64,000 nucleotides of DNA from JAFMJV01 sp963800275 (GCA_963800275.1 CAWDAI010000006.1:310001-374000), one strand, 5' to 3'. Counted from the stretch's first letter, positions 25,006-34,732 are shown. Program-made: numbers and translations. The notes: a model not told the origin generated them from the letters alone.

Positions 25006-26120
25006 GAGAGCTGGTGCAGACACTGCAGGACTGGATGAGCGTGGGCGGGCCCGTCTCGCGGGCGGTGGTCATCCGCACCTTCGGGTCCTCGCCGCGTCGT
25101 GAGGGCGCCACGATGTTGCGCACAGCGGATGGGCGCCTCAGCGGCTCGGTCAGTGGTGGTTGCGTGGAAGGCGCGACCGCGGAGCACATGGCGGCCGCCG
25201 CGGCCAGCGGTGAGCAGCGCGTCGTTCGCTTCGGGGTCAGCGACGAGCAGGCCTGGGACGTGGGCCTCGCCTGCGGCGGCACCATCGACGTGCTGGTGCA
25301 ACCAGGCGTACCGCCAGCCGCGTACGAAGCCGTGCTCGCCACGCAGGTCGGCGCGAACGGGGGTCGGGCAGTGGTGACGCCGCTGCCGGAAGGCTCGCCG
25401 GGGGCCGGCATCGGCGGCTCGCAGTCAGGCCCCTCGGCGCCACCGCCACCGAGCCTGGTGGTCTACGAAGACGGCCGGCTCGATGGGTCCCTTGGCACCG
25501 GCGAGCTTGAGCGTGCGCTCACCGAGGCCGGTCTGCGCGCGATCACCAGTGGCACCTCGGCGGTGGTGGAGCTGGGCGGGCGACAGCTCTTCGTGGAGGC
25601 GTTCGCGGTCCGTCCGCGGCTGGTGGTGGTGGGCGCGGTCGAGGTAGCCGTGGCCCTCGTGCGCCTGGCCGCTGAGCTCGGCTACGAGACGGTGCTGATC
25701 GATGGCCGACCGGCCTTCGCCACGCGTGATCGCTTCCCCAACGTGGATCAGCTCCTCATCGGCTGGCCCGATGAGGTCGCCGATGAGGTCGGGCTCGGTC
25801 CGCGTGACGCCGTGGCCGTGCTCAGCCATGACCCCAAGTTCGATGACCCCGCCATCACCGAGGCCCTGCGCCGGGGTTGCCGCTACATCGGGGCCATCGG
25901 CAGCCGCAAGACACAGCGCGCCCGGCGAGCGCGTCTCGTAGCCGCGGGCGTGCCCGCGGCACAGCTGGCGCGCCTGCGGGGGCCGATCGGACTCGACCTT
26001 GGCGGTCGCGAGCCGGCCGAGACCGCCCTTGCCATCCTGGCCGAGATCGTGGCCGCACGGCACGCCGCCAGTGGCGAGCCCCTGACGGCCGCTGGACCCG
26101 GGGGGCCGACCGCGGCCTGA
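25002..26120 (+). CDS. XdhC/CoxI-family molybdenum-cofactor protein
   Basis: A 372-residue protein with both XdhC domains. The N-terminal domain has RAVVIRTFGSSPRREGATML near residue 23 and SGSVSGGCVEGA near 47; the C-terminal Rossmann domain runs from VVVGAVEVAVALVRLAAELG near residue 208 through LSHDPKFDD to IGAIGSRKTQRARR. XdhC binds molybdenum cofactor and delivers the sulfurated form to xanthine-dehydrogenase-type enzymes. With MoxR and VWA proteins upstream this completes a CoxD-E-F-like set, but no Mo hydroxylase subunits lie in the window. Confidence 0.88.
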   Translation: MRELVQTLQDWMSVGGPVSRAVVIRTFGSSPRREGATMLRTADGRLSGSVSGGCVEGATAEHMAAAAASGEQRVVRFGVSDEQAWDVGLACGGTIDVLVQPGVPPAAYEAVLATQVGANGGRAVVTPLPEGSPGAGIGGSQSGPSAPPPPSLVVYEDGRLDGSLGTGELERALTEAGLRAITSGTSAVVELGGRQLFVEAFAVRPRLVVVGAVEVAVALVRLAAELGYETVLIDGRPAFATRDRFPNVDQLLIGWPDEVADEVGLGPRDAVAVLSHDPKFDDPAITEALRRGCRYIGAIGSRKTQRARRARLVAAGVPAAQLARLRGPIGLDLGGREPAETALAILAEIVAARHAASGEPLTAAGPGGPTAA

Positions 26121-26149
26121 CCGGCCCGGGTGACGCCGCGAGGGTGCGT

Positions 26150-26155
26150 TAGTAT
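26150..26155 (+). promoter_or_regulatory. -10 box (TAGTAT) of apt
   Basis: TAGTAT in the 82-base gap after xdhC. Transcription would start near 26162, giving a leader of about 40 bases that ends in the weak ribosome-binding site GGGAGCG before the GTG at 26203. Confidence 0.45.
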
Positions 26156-26202
26156 CGGCTTGCTCAACCACCCAGACAACGCAACCACGGGAGCGACCAG
26201 CC

Positions 26203-26724
26203 GTGTCCGCCGACTCGCTACGGGGCAAGATCCGCGAAGTCCCCGATTTCCCCAAGCCCGGGATCCTCTTCTACGACATCACCACCCTGCTCAAGGACGC
26301 TGACGCGTTCGCCGAGGCGATCGAGCTCATGAACGAGCCCTTCAAGGACGAGGGCATCGACCTGGTCGTGGGCATGGAATCACGCGGGTTCATCTTCAGC
26401 GCACCCATGGCGCTCCACCTCCGCGCCGGCTTCGTGCCGGTGCGCAAGCTGGGCAAGCTGCCGGCCGAGACGATCAGCGTGGAGTACGAGCTGGAATACG
26501 GCACCAACACGCTCGAGGTCCATCGGGACGCCATCCGGCCCGGCCAGCGCGTGCTCATCGTCGATGACCTGCTCGCCACGGGCGGGACCGTCCTCGGCAC
26601 GATCGACCTGGTGAAGCAGCTGAAGGGTGAGGTCGTGGGCCTCTCGTTCCTCGTCGAGCTCGGCTTCCTCAAGGGACGCGAGCGACTCAGTGGCTACCCC
26701 ATCAACTCCGTCATCGCGTACTGA
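26203..26724 (+). CDS. apt: adenine phosphoribosyltransferase
   Basis: A 173-residue type I phosphoribosyltransferase that converts adenine and PRPP to AMP. IREVPDFPKPGILFYDIT at residues 5-22 and the PRPP-binding loop RVLIVDDLLATGGT near residue 115 are characteristic; VVGMESRGFIF near 53 binds adenine. GTG start. It recycles the adenine released by the methylthioadenosine and SAH branches of the SAM cycle, fitting the mtnA-like, ahcY and metK genes nearby. Confidence 0.95.
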   Translation: MSADSLRGKIREVPDFPKPGILFYDITTLLKDADAFAEAIELMNEPFKDEGIDLVVGMESRGFIFSAPMALHLRAGFVPVRKLGKLPAETISVEYELEYGTNTLEVHRDAIRPGQRVLIVDDLLATGGTVLGTIDLVKQLKGEVVGLSFLVELGFLKGRERLSGYPINSVIAY

Positions 26725-28084
26725 CCCGCCGCCGCGCGGCGATGACGACGCGGCGGCCCGGACCGACGCGGCTCCCCGGACAGCAGGGAGCGGACCGATC
26801 GCGGGCCGCGGGGCGGTAGCGCCCGAAGGTGTCGATCCCGGCCGGCGCGCCTTCTTCCGCGAGTTCGGCAAGCAGGCCGTCTCGATGGTGGGCCAGGTCG
26901 CCGGCATGGCTGACGTCGTCAGTCGCTCGGCGAGCGCCATGGCCGGCGGGGTCTTCGGTCTCGGCGATGAGCGAACGGAGGCTGCGACCACCTTCATCCG
27001 ATCGGGACAGCGGACGGCACCCGCGGTCAGCGCAGCGGCTCCGACGGCCGACGGTGCCTTCCGCAGCGCATATCGCCTGGCCGGGGACGAGCTCGTGGTG
27101 CTGGACCAGCGCGGCCTGCCCGACGCGCTCGACGAGGTCGTGGCCCGGCGCGGCAGCGACGTGGCCTACTACCTTCGACTGGGCCTCGCGCGCGGCGGCC
27201 CCTTGCTGGCCCAGCTGGCGGCCTACGGACTGGCCTTGACCGCGGCTGAGCGAGTGACGTTCAGCGCAGCGGAACGCGGGCACGAGCTGCGGCGCACGGA
27301 ACAGGCGCTGCGCGACGCGCGCCCATCCGCGCACGCGGTGCGCTGGGCGGTCCAGCGGATGCGTGAGGCGACCATCGCCCCGGCCGACGCTCCCGGCGAG
27401 GATGTGGCGGCCCGGGCGCGGGCCGAGGCCGATGCCATCGCCGCAGACCTGGGAGCGGCGCAGGCGACGATCGCCGCGAGCATCGCGGCCTCGCTGCCGC
27501 AGCCGTCCGACCGCCCCCTGACCGTGCTCCTGCACGGCAGCTGCGGGGCGCTCGCGGGAGGTCTGGTGGGCGCAGTCATCCCCGCCCTGGCACAGCTGCG
27601 CGACGATGGCCGGGCCCCGCGCCTCTTCGTGACCGAGGGCCGGCCCTTCATGGATGGTGCCCGGCTCACGGCCTGGGAGCTGCGCCAGGCGGATCTGCCG
27701 CACCAGCTGCTGCCCGACGCGGCCGTGGCCTGGCTCCTGGCACGGGAGCCCGTGGACGCCGTGCTCCTGCAGGCCGAGTGGATCGCGGCGTCGGGTGACG
27801 TCGCCGCCCCGCTCGGCAGTCGCGGCATCGCCCAGCTCATCGCGTCCCTCCTGCCCGAGCAGCGTCCCCGGCTGATCGTATGTGCGCCCGAGGCCGCCCG
27901 GGAACGGGACACCGGCGTGGCCATCCCCGAGGACCTCCGCCCAGGCCACGAGTTCGCGGCCTACCTGGCGCACGTCCCGGTCCGCGCCGGTGACGCGCTG
28001 GTGCCGGCCACGGACGTGGTGCCCGCCGCTGCCATCGACCTGCTCATCACCGAGACCGGCGCTCAGCGGTCGAGCCTGCGCTGA
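26690..28084 (+). CDS. MtnA/eIF2B-alpha-like protein with N-terminal twin-arginine-like motif
   Basis: About 464 residues. The C-terminal 380 follow the methylthioribose-1-phosphate isomerase/eIF2B fold: VVLDQRGLPDALDE, LLAQLAAYGLALTAAE, TVLLHGSCGALAGGL, LFVTEGRPFMDGARLTAWEL and VLLQAEWIAASGDVAAPLG. In MtnA the third block is THCNAG with the catalytic Cys and the fifth is GADRIAANGD with the catalytic Asp; here the Cys is shifted by one position and the Asp position reads Glu, so isomerase activity is doubtful. Residues 45-55 read GRRAFFREFG, like a twin-arginine motif. The start is unclear: GTG 26690 overlaps apt by 35 bases; GTG 26627 is also possible. Confidence 0.65.
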   Translation: MATPSTPSSRTDPPPRGDDDAAARTDAAPRTAGSGPIAGRGAVAPEGVDPGRRAFFREFGKQAVSMVGQVAGMADVVSRSASAMAGGVFGLGDERTEAATTFIRSGQRTAPAVSAAAPTADGAFRSAYRLAGDELVVLDQRGLPDALDEVVARRGSDVAYYLRLGLARGGPLLAQLAAYGLALTAAERVTFSAAERGHELRRTEQALRDARPSAHAVRWAVQRMREATIAPADAPGEDVAARARAEADAIAADLGAAQATIAASIAASLPQPSDRPLTVLLHGSCGALAGGLVGAVIPALAQLRDDGRAPRLFVTEGRPFMDGARLTAWELRQADLPHQLLPDAAVAWLLAREPVDAVLLQAEWIAASGDVAAPLGSRGIAQLIASLLPEQRPRLIVCAPEAARERDTGVAIPEDLRPGHEFAAYLAHVPVRAGDALVPATDVVPAAAIDLLITETGAQRSSLR

Positions 28085-28956
28085 TGTCCGCGCTCTCCCG
28101 CGACCGGACCTCCGTCGAGCGGCGCATCGTCGTGCACAGCAGCCGCGACCGGGGCCTCCTGCGCGACTACCTCGGTCGCGACCGGCTCTACGCGGCCTAC
28201 GCCCTGGCCGATACCGATGATCGCGAGTTCGCCCGCACACGTTGGGGCGTGGCCTTCGAGGGTGGGCAGCCAGCGGGCCTGGTGATGGAGTACCGCGGAC
28301 CGTCACCCCAGCCCATCTTCGTTATGGGCGAGCCGGCGGCGGTCAGGGCCATCCTGCGTGACATCGTGCGTCCGCGCATCGCCTATGCCACGCTGCGCCC
28401 GGGCCTCGTGCCGGCCGTGCGCGATCTCTATCGGCTGGACGCGGCTGCGCCGATGGTGCGCATGGCGGTGGACGCGGCCACCTTCCACCCGGTCATCGGC
28501 GAGGCCGTCTTGCTCGACCACGGTGATACGGGCCACCTCAATCGCCTGTACCAGCTCGGCCTGGGCTCGCAGCTGGCGGAGGAGGCCGTGGCCGGCGGGA
28601 TCTATTACGGCGTCCGGCGCGGGACTCGCCTCATCGCGGCCGCCGGCACCCACGTCATCGGGCCGCAGGTCGGCCTGGCCGCCGTGGGCAACGTCTTCAC
28701 CGATCGCGAGTACCGCGGTCAGGGCCTGGCCAAGGTCGTGACCAGCGCGGTCACCGCGGCCCTGTTGCGCGATTGCGACACGGTCGTGCTCAACGTACGG
28801 GCCGACAATCCCCCCGCGCTGTCCGTCTACCAGGCCCTCGGCTACCGCGCGGTGACCGAGTTCGAGGAGCGGCTCATCCACCGTGATACGTCGCTCTGGG
28901 ATAGCATCGTCGGGCCCGTTCGGGCCCTTGTTTCCGACCTCAGGAGGAATGGATGA
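28084..28956 (+). CDS. GNAT-family N-acetyltransferase
   Basis: A 290-residue protein whose last 110 residues form a GNAT domain: VGNVFTDREYRGQGLAKVV carries the acetyl-CoA-binding R/Q-x-x-G-x-G/A motif near residue 210, and NPPALSVYQALGYR is the typical motif B. The N-terminal half (RDRGLLRDYLGRDRLYAAYALAD, then FVMGEPAAV) looks like the GNAT-like N domain of two-domain acetyltransferases. It overlaps the MtnA-like gene by TGATG and ahcY by ATGA, so it is firmly in the operon. Substrate unknown. Confidence 0.82.
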   Translation: MSALSRDRTSVERRIVVHSSRDRGLLRDYLGRDRLYAAYALADTDDREFARTRWGVAFEGGQPAGLVMEYRGPSPQPIFVMGEPAAVRAILRDIVRPRIAYATLRPGLVPAVRDLYRLDAAAPMVRMAVDAATFHPVIGEAVLLDHGDTGHLNRLYQLGLGSQLAEEAVAGGIYYGVRRGTRLIAAAGTHVIGPQVGLAAVGNVFTDREYRGQGLAKVVTSAVTAALLRDCDTVVLNVRADNPPALSVYQALGYRAVTEFEERLIHRDTSLWDSIVGPVRALVSDLRRNG

Positions 28957-30287
28957 CCGATAGCCTCACGCCGACCGATCAGATGCAGACCACCTCCGGT
29001 GACGCCACAGATGGCCAGACCGTTTCCTATCCGCCGCACGACGTCGCCGACTTCGGGCTGGTGGCCGAGGGTGTTCGCCGCATCGAGTGGGCGGAGCGGG
29101 AGATGCCGGTCCTGCGCCTCATCCGCGAGCGCTTCGAGCGCGAGCGACCGCTCGACGGCCTGCGCATCGCGGCCTGTCTCCACGTCACGACCGAGACGGC
29201 GAACCTGATGCGCACGCTCAAGGCCGGTGGTGCGGACGTGACCCTCGTGGCCTCCAACCCGCTGTCGACCAAGGATGACGTGGCGGCCGCGCTGGTCGCC
29301 GCCTACGACATCAGCTGCTACGCGGTCCGGGGCGAGGACAACGAGACCTATTACCGCCACCTCAACGCGGCCGCGGACACGCACCCACACATCACCATGG
29401 ACGACGGCTGCGACCTGGTGGCCATGCTGCACAAGGAACGCCCGGAGCAGCTGGGCGAGATCATGGCGGGCACGGAGGAGACCACCACGGGTGTCATCCG
29501 CCTCAGGGCCATGGCTGCCGACGGCGCCCTGACCTTCCCGGTCGTGGCCGTGAACGAAGCCCAGACCAAGCACCTCTTCGACAACCGCTACGGCACCGGA
29601 CAGTCCACCGTCGATGGCATCCTGCGCGCCACCAACTACCTGCTCGCAGGCCGCCGCTGCGTGGTCGCCGGGTACGGCTGGGTCGGCCGCGGCATCGCCA
29701 ACCGGCTCAACGGCATGGGCGCGCGCGTGACCGTGGTGGAGGTCGACCCGGTGCCTGCCATCGAGGCCCTCATGGACGGCCACCAGGTCATGACCGCGGG
29801 CGACGCCGCCGCGTGGGGCGAGATCTTCGTCACCGCCACGGGCAACCTCAACGTCTTCCGCGAGGAGCACTTCCGCGTGATGGCCGACGGGGCCGTGCTC
29901 GCCAACAGCGGTCACTTCGATGCCGAGCTCGAGATCTCGGCCCTGGAACGACTGGCCGAGGGCCATGTGCGCGAGGTTCGCGACAACGTCCAGGAGTACG
30001 ACCTGGGCGAGAAGCGGCTCTACCTGCTGGCGGAGGGCCGCCTGGTCAACCTCGGTGCGGCCGAGGGCCATCCGGCGGCGGTCATGGACATGAGCTTCGC
30101 GGGCCAGGCCCTCTCGGCCGAGTTCGTGGCAGCCAACCACGAGCAGCTGACCAATGAGGTCCACGTCGTGCCCGCTGAGATCGACGAGCGGATCGCACGG
30201 CTCAAGCTCGAGTCACGCGGGATCTTCATCGAGGACATGACCCCCGAGCAGGTGGCCTACTACCACTCCTGGAAGCAGGGCACCTGA
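28953..30287 (+). CDS. ahcY: adenosylhomocysteinase
   Basis: A 444-residue NAD+-dependent enzyme that splits S-adenosylhomocysteine into adenosine and homocysteine. AACLHVTTETANLMRTLKAGG near residue 68 and EETTTGVIRL near 175 form the substrate site, NEAQTKHLFDNRYGTGQS near 203 carries the catalytic Lys/Asp, and VAGYGWVGRG near 237 binds NAD. The protein ends AYYHSWKQGT, the short archaeal/Thermotoga-type C-terminus rather than the longer Lys-Tyr-Arg-Tyr tail. AGGAGGAA at 28942-28949 supports this start. Confidence 0.95.
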   Translation: MTDSLTPTDQMQTTSGDATDGQTVSYPPHDVADFGLVAEGVRRIEWAEREMPVLRLIRERFERERPLDGLRIAACLHVTTETANLMRTLKAGGADVTLVASNPLSTKDDVAAALVAAYDISCYAVRGEDNETYYRHLNAAADTHPHITMDDGCDLVAMLHKERPEQLGEIMAGTEETTTGVIRLRAMAADGALTFPVVAVNEAQTKHLFDNRYGTGQSTVDGILRATNYLLAGRRCVVAGYGWVGRGIANRLNGMGARVTVVEVDPVPAIEALMDGHQVMTAGDAAAWGEIFVTATGNLNVFREEHFRVMADGAVLANSGHFDAELEISALERLAEGHVREVRDNVQEYDLGEKRLYLLAEGRLVNLGAAEGHPAAVMDMSFAGQALSAEFVAANHEQLTNEVHVVPAEIDERIARLKLESRGIFIEDMTPEQVAYYHSWKQGT

Positions 30288-30307
30288 GCATCGGGACCGC
30301 GGCTGTG

Positions 30308-30322
30308 GCCGGCGCACCCGGC
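30308..30322. terminator. possible hairpin between convergent genes
   Basis: GCCGG (30308-30312) and CCGGC (30318-30322) form a 5-bp stem with a five-base loop in the 40-base gap between ahcY and the minus-strand gene. No U-tract; weak evidence. Confidence 0.22.
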
Positions 30323-30327
30323 GTCGG

Positions 30328-31056
30328 CTAGCGGGGATGGTCCAGGGCGCGCATGCCACCACCAGCGGCGACTCGCTTGGTGTCAGCCAGCAGGTCCGCA
30401 CCGGCCGCCCACGCCCGTGGGTGGTCGCGGCGCAGCCGCCGTTCCTCGGCCACCATCGTGGTCCACAGCTTGGGATAGTGGTCACGCAGGTACTCGCTCG
30501 CGCGGTAGCGCGCCATGATCTCGTGGACGAAGGCGGCATAGCGGGTGACGGGATCGGTCGCAGCCGCCAGCTGCTCGAACTCGTGCTGGTAGCCGGCGGC
30601 TGCCCGGAAGCGGCCGAAGAAGCCACCCACGTTACGAGCTCCGGTGTCCCAGCCCTGGGAGTGTCCGCCGCGACGGAGGAGGGGAGCCGGCGACTCGAAG
30701 ACGCACACGATCTCGCCATCGATGCGGTCCGCGTGCAGCCTGCCCCCGAACGAGAGATAGCGATTGACGACGCCCTTGCGGTCGCCGATGGTGATGCAGC
30801 CCCACGAGTACTCGCCCTCCCGCGGCATGCGACTGGCGTAGGTGATCGTCTCGCGCACGCCGTAGCCACGGGCGCCGGTGATCCAGTACTCGAGCAGCTC
30901 GGGATCGTAGTGCCTGAGCGTGGGCACGGCGCGGATGGCCACGAGCAGGAACGCCGGGCCCGGGCGGTCGGGCAGGTCAGGATCGGCAAGGAAGCCCCAG
31001 TCGGTCAGCAGCTCGGAGGCGAGCCGCGGATCGATCGCGGTCGGTAGGTTGGCCAT
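30328..31056 (-). CDS. unrecognised conserved-looking cytoplasmic protein
   Basis: A 242-residue soluble protein starting MANLPTAIDPRLASELLTDW. It has a mixed N-terminal part with RYLSFGGRLHADRIDGEIVC and VCVFESPAPLL, and a helical C-terminal part rich in charged residues (AFVHEIMARYRASEYLRDHY, EERRLRRDHPRAWA). No signal peptide, membrane segment, or motif I know. I preferred the ATG at 31056 to an upstream in-frame start, which would add 25 unlikely residues. It sits alone on the minus strand between ahcY and metK, so a link to SAM metabolism is possible but unsupported. Codon use matches its neighbours. Confidence 0.65.
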   Translation of the reverse strand: MANLPTAIDPRLASELLTDWGFLADPDLPDRPGPAFLLVAIRAVPTLRHYDPELLEYWITGARGYGVRETITYASRMPREGEYSWGCITIGDRKGVVNRYLSFGGRLHADRIDGEIVCVFESPAPLLRRGGHSQGWDTGARNVGGFFGRFRAAAGYQHEFEQLAAATDPVTRYAAFVHEIMARYRASEYLRDHYPKLWTTMVAEERRLRRDHPRAWAAGADLLADTKRVAAGGGMRALDHPR

Positions 31057-31176
31057 CTGTGTCCAGCATCGACCGGGGGCCCGGGGGGGGACATGGCCAT
31101 CGGTACCGATTCGGGGCATCCTCGGGCACAACCGCCGCGGTCACAGCCATGCGATAGCCGACCCGGGACCGCGTGC

Positions 31177-31182
31177 TACGCT
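31177..31182 (+). promoter_or_regulatory. -10 box (TACGCT) of metK
   Basis: TACGCT lies 33 bases before the metK ATG, allowing a leader of about 27 bases with AGGAGA at 31200-31205. The leader is too short for a SAM riboswitch. Confidence 0.4.
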
Positions 31183-31215
31183 CGCGCGGACCCACCGACA
31201 GGAGATCCTCGACCC

Positions 31216-32395
<1,180 letters not shown>

Positions 32396-32397
<2 letters not shown>

Positions 32398-32479
32398 CTC
32401 ACCCGCCGGGCGGGACGGTCAGCAGCTCACCCGCCGGGCGGGACGGTCAGCAGCTCACCCGCCGGGCGGGACGGTCAGC
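32396..32479. repeat. three perfect 28-bp tandem repeats between metK and a glycosyltransferase gene
   Basis: Copies at 32396-32423, 32424-32451 and 32452-32479 are identical. Each contains the palindrome CCCGCC-G-GGCGGG, so each could form a G+C-rich hairpin. The array begins on the last base pair of the metK stop codon and its third copy holds the stop codon of the convergent glycosyltransferase gene. It probably acts as a double-sided terminator; the copies are directly adjacent, with no spacers. Confidence 0.85.
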
Positions 32480-33566
32480 GCGCGTGGTTCGCGATGGCCT
32501 CGCCGGCCACCGCCAGGTAGCGCTCCACGGTCCGGCCCATGCTGAGCTCGGCGGCCAGTTCGAGCACGCCCGGATCGGGGTCCGGTAGTGGCTCGGCCAG
32601 CAGCTCGCTGACCGCTGCGCCCAGGGGCCAGGCCTCGCCGGCCGGCCCGAAGAAGTGCAGGGCACCGGGGACCCGGCGGGCGTATTCGCGTGTGCCGGGA
32701 AGGTCGGAGACGAGCATGGGCTTGCCCGACGAGATCCACGAGGACATCGAGCCCGAGGCCGAGAGGTCGGTGAAGGGCAGGATGGCCAGGTGCGTGGCCG
32801 CCATCCACGTGCCCATGTCCTCTTCGCTCAGGTAGCCGGTGATGCGGAAGCGGTCGCCGAGGCCCAGCTCCTGGGCCTTCTGCAGCGCCAGGTCGTGGAC
32901 GAAGGTCCTGCCCTCGATGGGCCCGCCGGCGTAGACCAGGATCGCGTCGTCGGGCATGAAGGGCACCGCCTCGACCGCGTAGCGGTGGCCCTTGCGCCCG
33001 TAGACGAACCCGAGGAGCGTGACCACCTTGCGCTCCCCGAGGCCGAGCTTCTCACGGGCCGCCGCAGGCGAGAGGGGTAGCTTCCGCGCTTCCACGAAGT
33101 GAGGGATGACGCGCAGCTTCTCGATGGGGATGATGCCGCGCAGCCGCTCGACCTCGATCTGGGAGTGGACCACGATGCGGTCCGCCGTCCGACCCAGCTG
33201 GCGCAGGCTCCAGGCGTCCGGTTGGAGGTAGCGTTGGCGCAAGCCCGCGCGGTCGAAGACGTCGTGAAGGGTGACCACGAGGGCGCCGGTGTAGGCCCGC
33301 CGGAAGCGCAGCAGCCGAGTCAGTGACACGTGCTTGCCCCAGCCGCGCTTGTTCCACTGCATCAGCACCACATCGCAGCCAGCGAAGCCGGCCGCGACCC
33401 GGCTCAGCTGCTCCGACGACTGGTCGACCCGACCGGCCTCGACCTCGGTGATGGTGAGCCCCTCGCGGGAGCGGGCCTCGTCGGCGATGAGCTGGCCGTA
33501 GCGGCGCACGCCGCTCTCGGGCCGGCCGAGGTGGAGGAACCCGAGGCGCCACGTGGGGACGGTCAT
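32475..33566 (-). CDS. family 4-like glycosyltransferase, copy 1
   Basis: A 363-residue GT-B glycosyltransferase. The N-terminal domain begins WRLGFLHLGRPESGVRRYGQ and has VVTLHDVFDRAG and RIVVHSQIEVERL; the C-terminal donor domain has VIPHFVEARKL, TLLGFVYGRKGHRYAVEAVP, and the E-x7-E-like stretch LPFTDLSASGSMSSWISSGKP near residue 265. It is a paralogue of the gene at 35828-36907. The ATG at 33566 lies 22 bases after the sulfotransferase stop, so the two are probably cotranscribed. Likely role: sugar transfer in synthesis of a surface glycan. Confidence 0.82.
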   Translation of the reverse strand: MTVPTWRLGFLHLGRPESGVRRYGQLIADEARSREGLTITEVEAGRVDQSSEQLSRVAAGFAGCDVVLMQWNKRGWGKHVSLTRLLRFRRAYTGALVVTLHDVFDRAGLRQRYLQPDAWSLRQLGRTADRIVVHSQIEVERLRGIIPIEKLRVIPHFVEARKLPLSPAAAREKLGLGERKVVTLLGFVYGRKGHRYAVEAVPFMPDDAILVYAGGPIEGRTFVHDLALQKAQELGLGDRFRITGYLSEEDMGTWMAATHLAILPFTDLSASGSMSSWISSGKPMLVSDLPGTREYARRVPGALHFFGPAGEAWPLGAAVSELLAEPLPDPDPGVLELAAELSMGRTVERYLAVAGEAIANHAR

Positions 33567-33588
33567 GGCCTGGCGGTCGCGGTCGGGA

Positions 33589-34677
33589 TCAGTCGTCGAC
33601 GTAGCCGAGCTGGCGCAGCAGATCGCCGGCTTCGGCTTCGATCGCTGCCATCTCTGAGGGGTAGAAGGTACTGCGCCACGTGCCCACCGACGAGTCATCC
33701 GCACGCATGGCCGCCGAGACGAAGGCGTCGCGTGAACGCGTGCGAGCGATGCCCAGGAAGTCGAGGATGCGCTCGGCCTCGTCGAGCGGCTGCCGTACCA
33801 GCGATTCGTAGCGCAGCTCGTGGTAGCGCGCGGGTCCGAGCGCGGCCCCGTCACGCAGTCCGGCCTCGGTATAGCGGCGCCAGGCCCAGGCCATGCGACG
33901 TGCGTCGCTGGTGTCGAGGAACTCGTCCCGTCGCTCGGGCTCCACCCAGAAGCTGGGCCAGGGGCCATGGAGGTAGCCGCCCGGCTCGCGCTCGCCGGAC
34001 CAGGCATCCTCGGCGCGCAGCCAGGGCTTGTGCATATGGGAGCTGGACGCGTCCCGGCCGTCGCGGATGATGTGGATGAACTGAGAGTCGGGGAAGGCTT
34101 CCGAGAGGAAGGGGATGAGGAAGATGTTGGTCGGCGTCTTCTCCGCGAAGCGCAGGTCGCCGTCGCGCTCCACGCGGACCAGCCAGCGGTACACCAGCCG
34201 GTAGAAGGCGCGCGCGCGGCGGAAGCCCCAGAGGCCCTCGTAGACGTAGCGGCCGGCGGCCTTGGTGGCGGGTGGTTCGTGGTGATAGGTGACCTCGGGC
34301 AGGCGTCCCATGCAGTCGCCCAGGAAGGTCGTGCCGCTGCGGGCCGCGCCGATGATGAAGATGGGCCGCTCGAGCCGCGGGAAGATCGAGGCCGCCAGGC
34401 GCTTGCTGGTCATCTTGCGCTGGCGGTCGAGCTTGAGGTAGTAGCGCCGCTCGGCGCGGTAGGTCTTGCGGCCGATGCGCCAGAGGTCGGTGATGCCCAG
34501 CGGCAGAGGCTCGGGCTCGGCATCGGGCGGCAGGCTCGGGTGCGTGCCCCGCGGTGGTCGGTGGTCGATGATGCTGGTCGTGCCCTGGGCCGCATCTCCG
34601 GTCGCTGTCGGCTCGTCCGTCGCCCCTGGCTCGGCGGCCGTCTCGGCGTTCTCGGTGGTGGTCGGTTCCTCAGTCAC
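33589..34677 (-). CDS. sulfotransferase, copy 1
   Basis: About 362 residues. The PAPS 5'-phosphosulfate loop is PIFIIGAARSGTTFLGDCM near residue 112 and the 3'-phosphate site is FIHIIRDGRDASSSHM near 195, the pair that defines sulfotransferases. An N-terminal stretch of about 60 residues is rich in Thr, Glu and Ala and probably disordered. I chose the GTG at 34677 because GAGGCAGGGA precedes it and a TATCAT box lies upstream; an ATG at 34737 would overlap the manC promoter. It is followed by glycosyltransferase copy 1. Predicted to sulfate a sugar acceptor. Confidence 0.78.
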   Translation of the reverse strand: MTEEPTTTENAETAAEPGATDEPTATGDAAQGTTSIIDHRPPRGTHPSLPPDAEPEPLPLGITDLWRIGRKTYRAERRYYLKLDRQRKMTSKRLAASIFPRLERPIFIIGAARSGTTFLGDCMGRLPEVTYHHEPPATKAAGRYVYEGLWGFRRARAFYRLVYRWLVRVERDGDLRFAEKTPTNIFLIPFLSEAFPDSQFIHIIRDGRDASSSHMHKPWLRAEDAWSGEREPGGYLHGPWPSFWVEPERRDEFLDTSDARRMAWAWRRYTEAGLRDGAALGPARYHELRYESLVRQPLDEAERILDFLGIARTRSRDAFVSAAMRADDSSVGTWRSTFYPSEMAAIEAEAGDLLRQLGYVDD

Positions 34678-34714
34678 GCTCGTCGTCCCTGCCTCGTGTG
34701 CGATGTCTCGGCGG

Positions 34715-34720
34715 ATGATA
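34715..34720 (-). promoter_or_regulatory. -10 box (TATCAT) of the sulfotransferase-glycosyltransferase pair 1
   Basis: On the minus strand TATCAT lies 37 bases before the GTG at 34677, giving a leader of about 30 bases that contains the ribosome-binding site. The box is back to back with the manC promoter. Confidence 0.35.
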
Positions 34721-34732
34721 GCCCGGCTCATG

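Noticed and set aside
31141..31215. SAM riboswitch before metK
   Set aside because: The leader from the likely -10 box is under 30 bases and has no SAM-riboswitch core.
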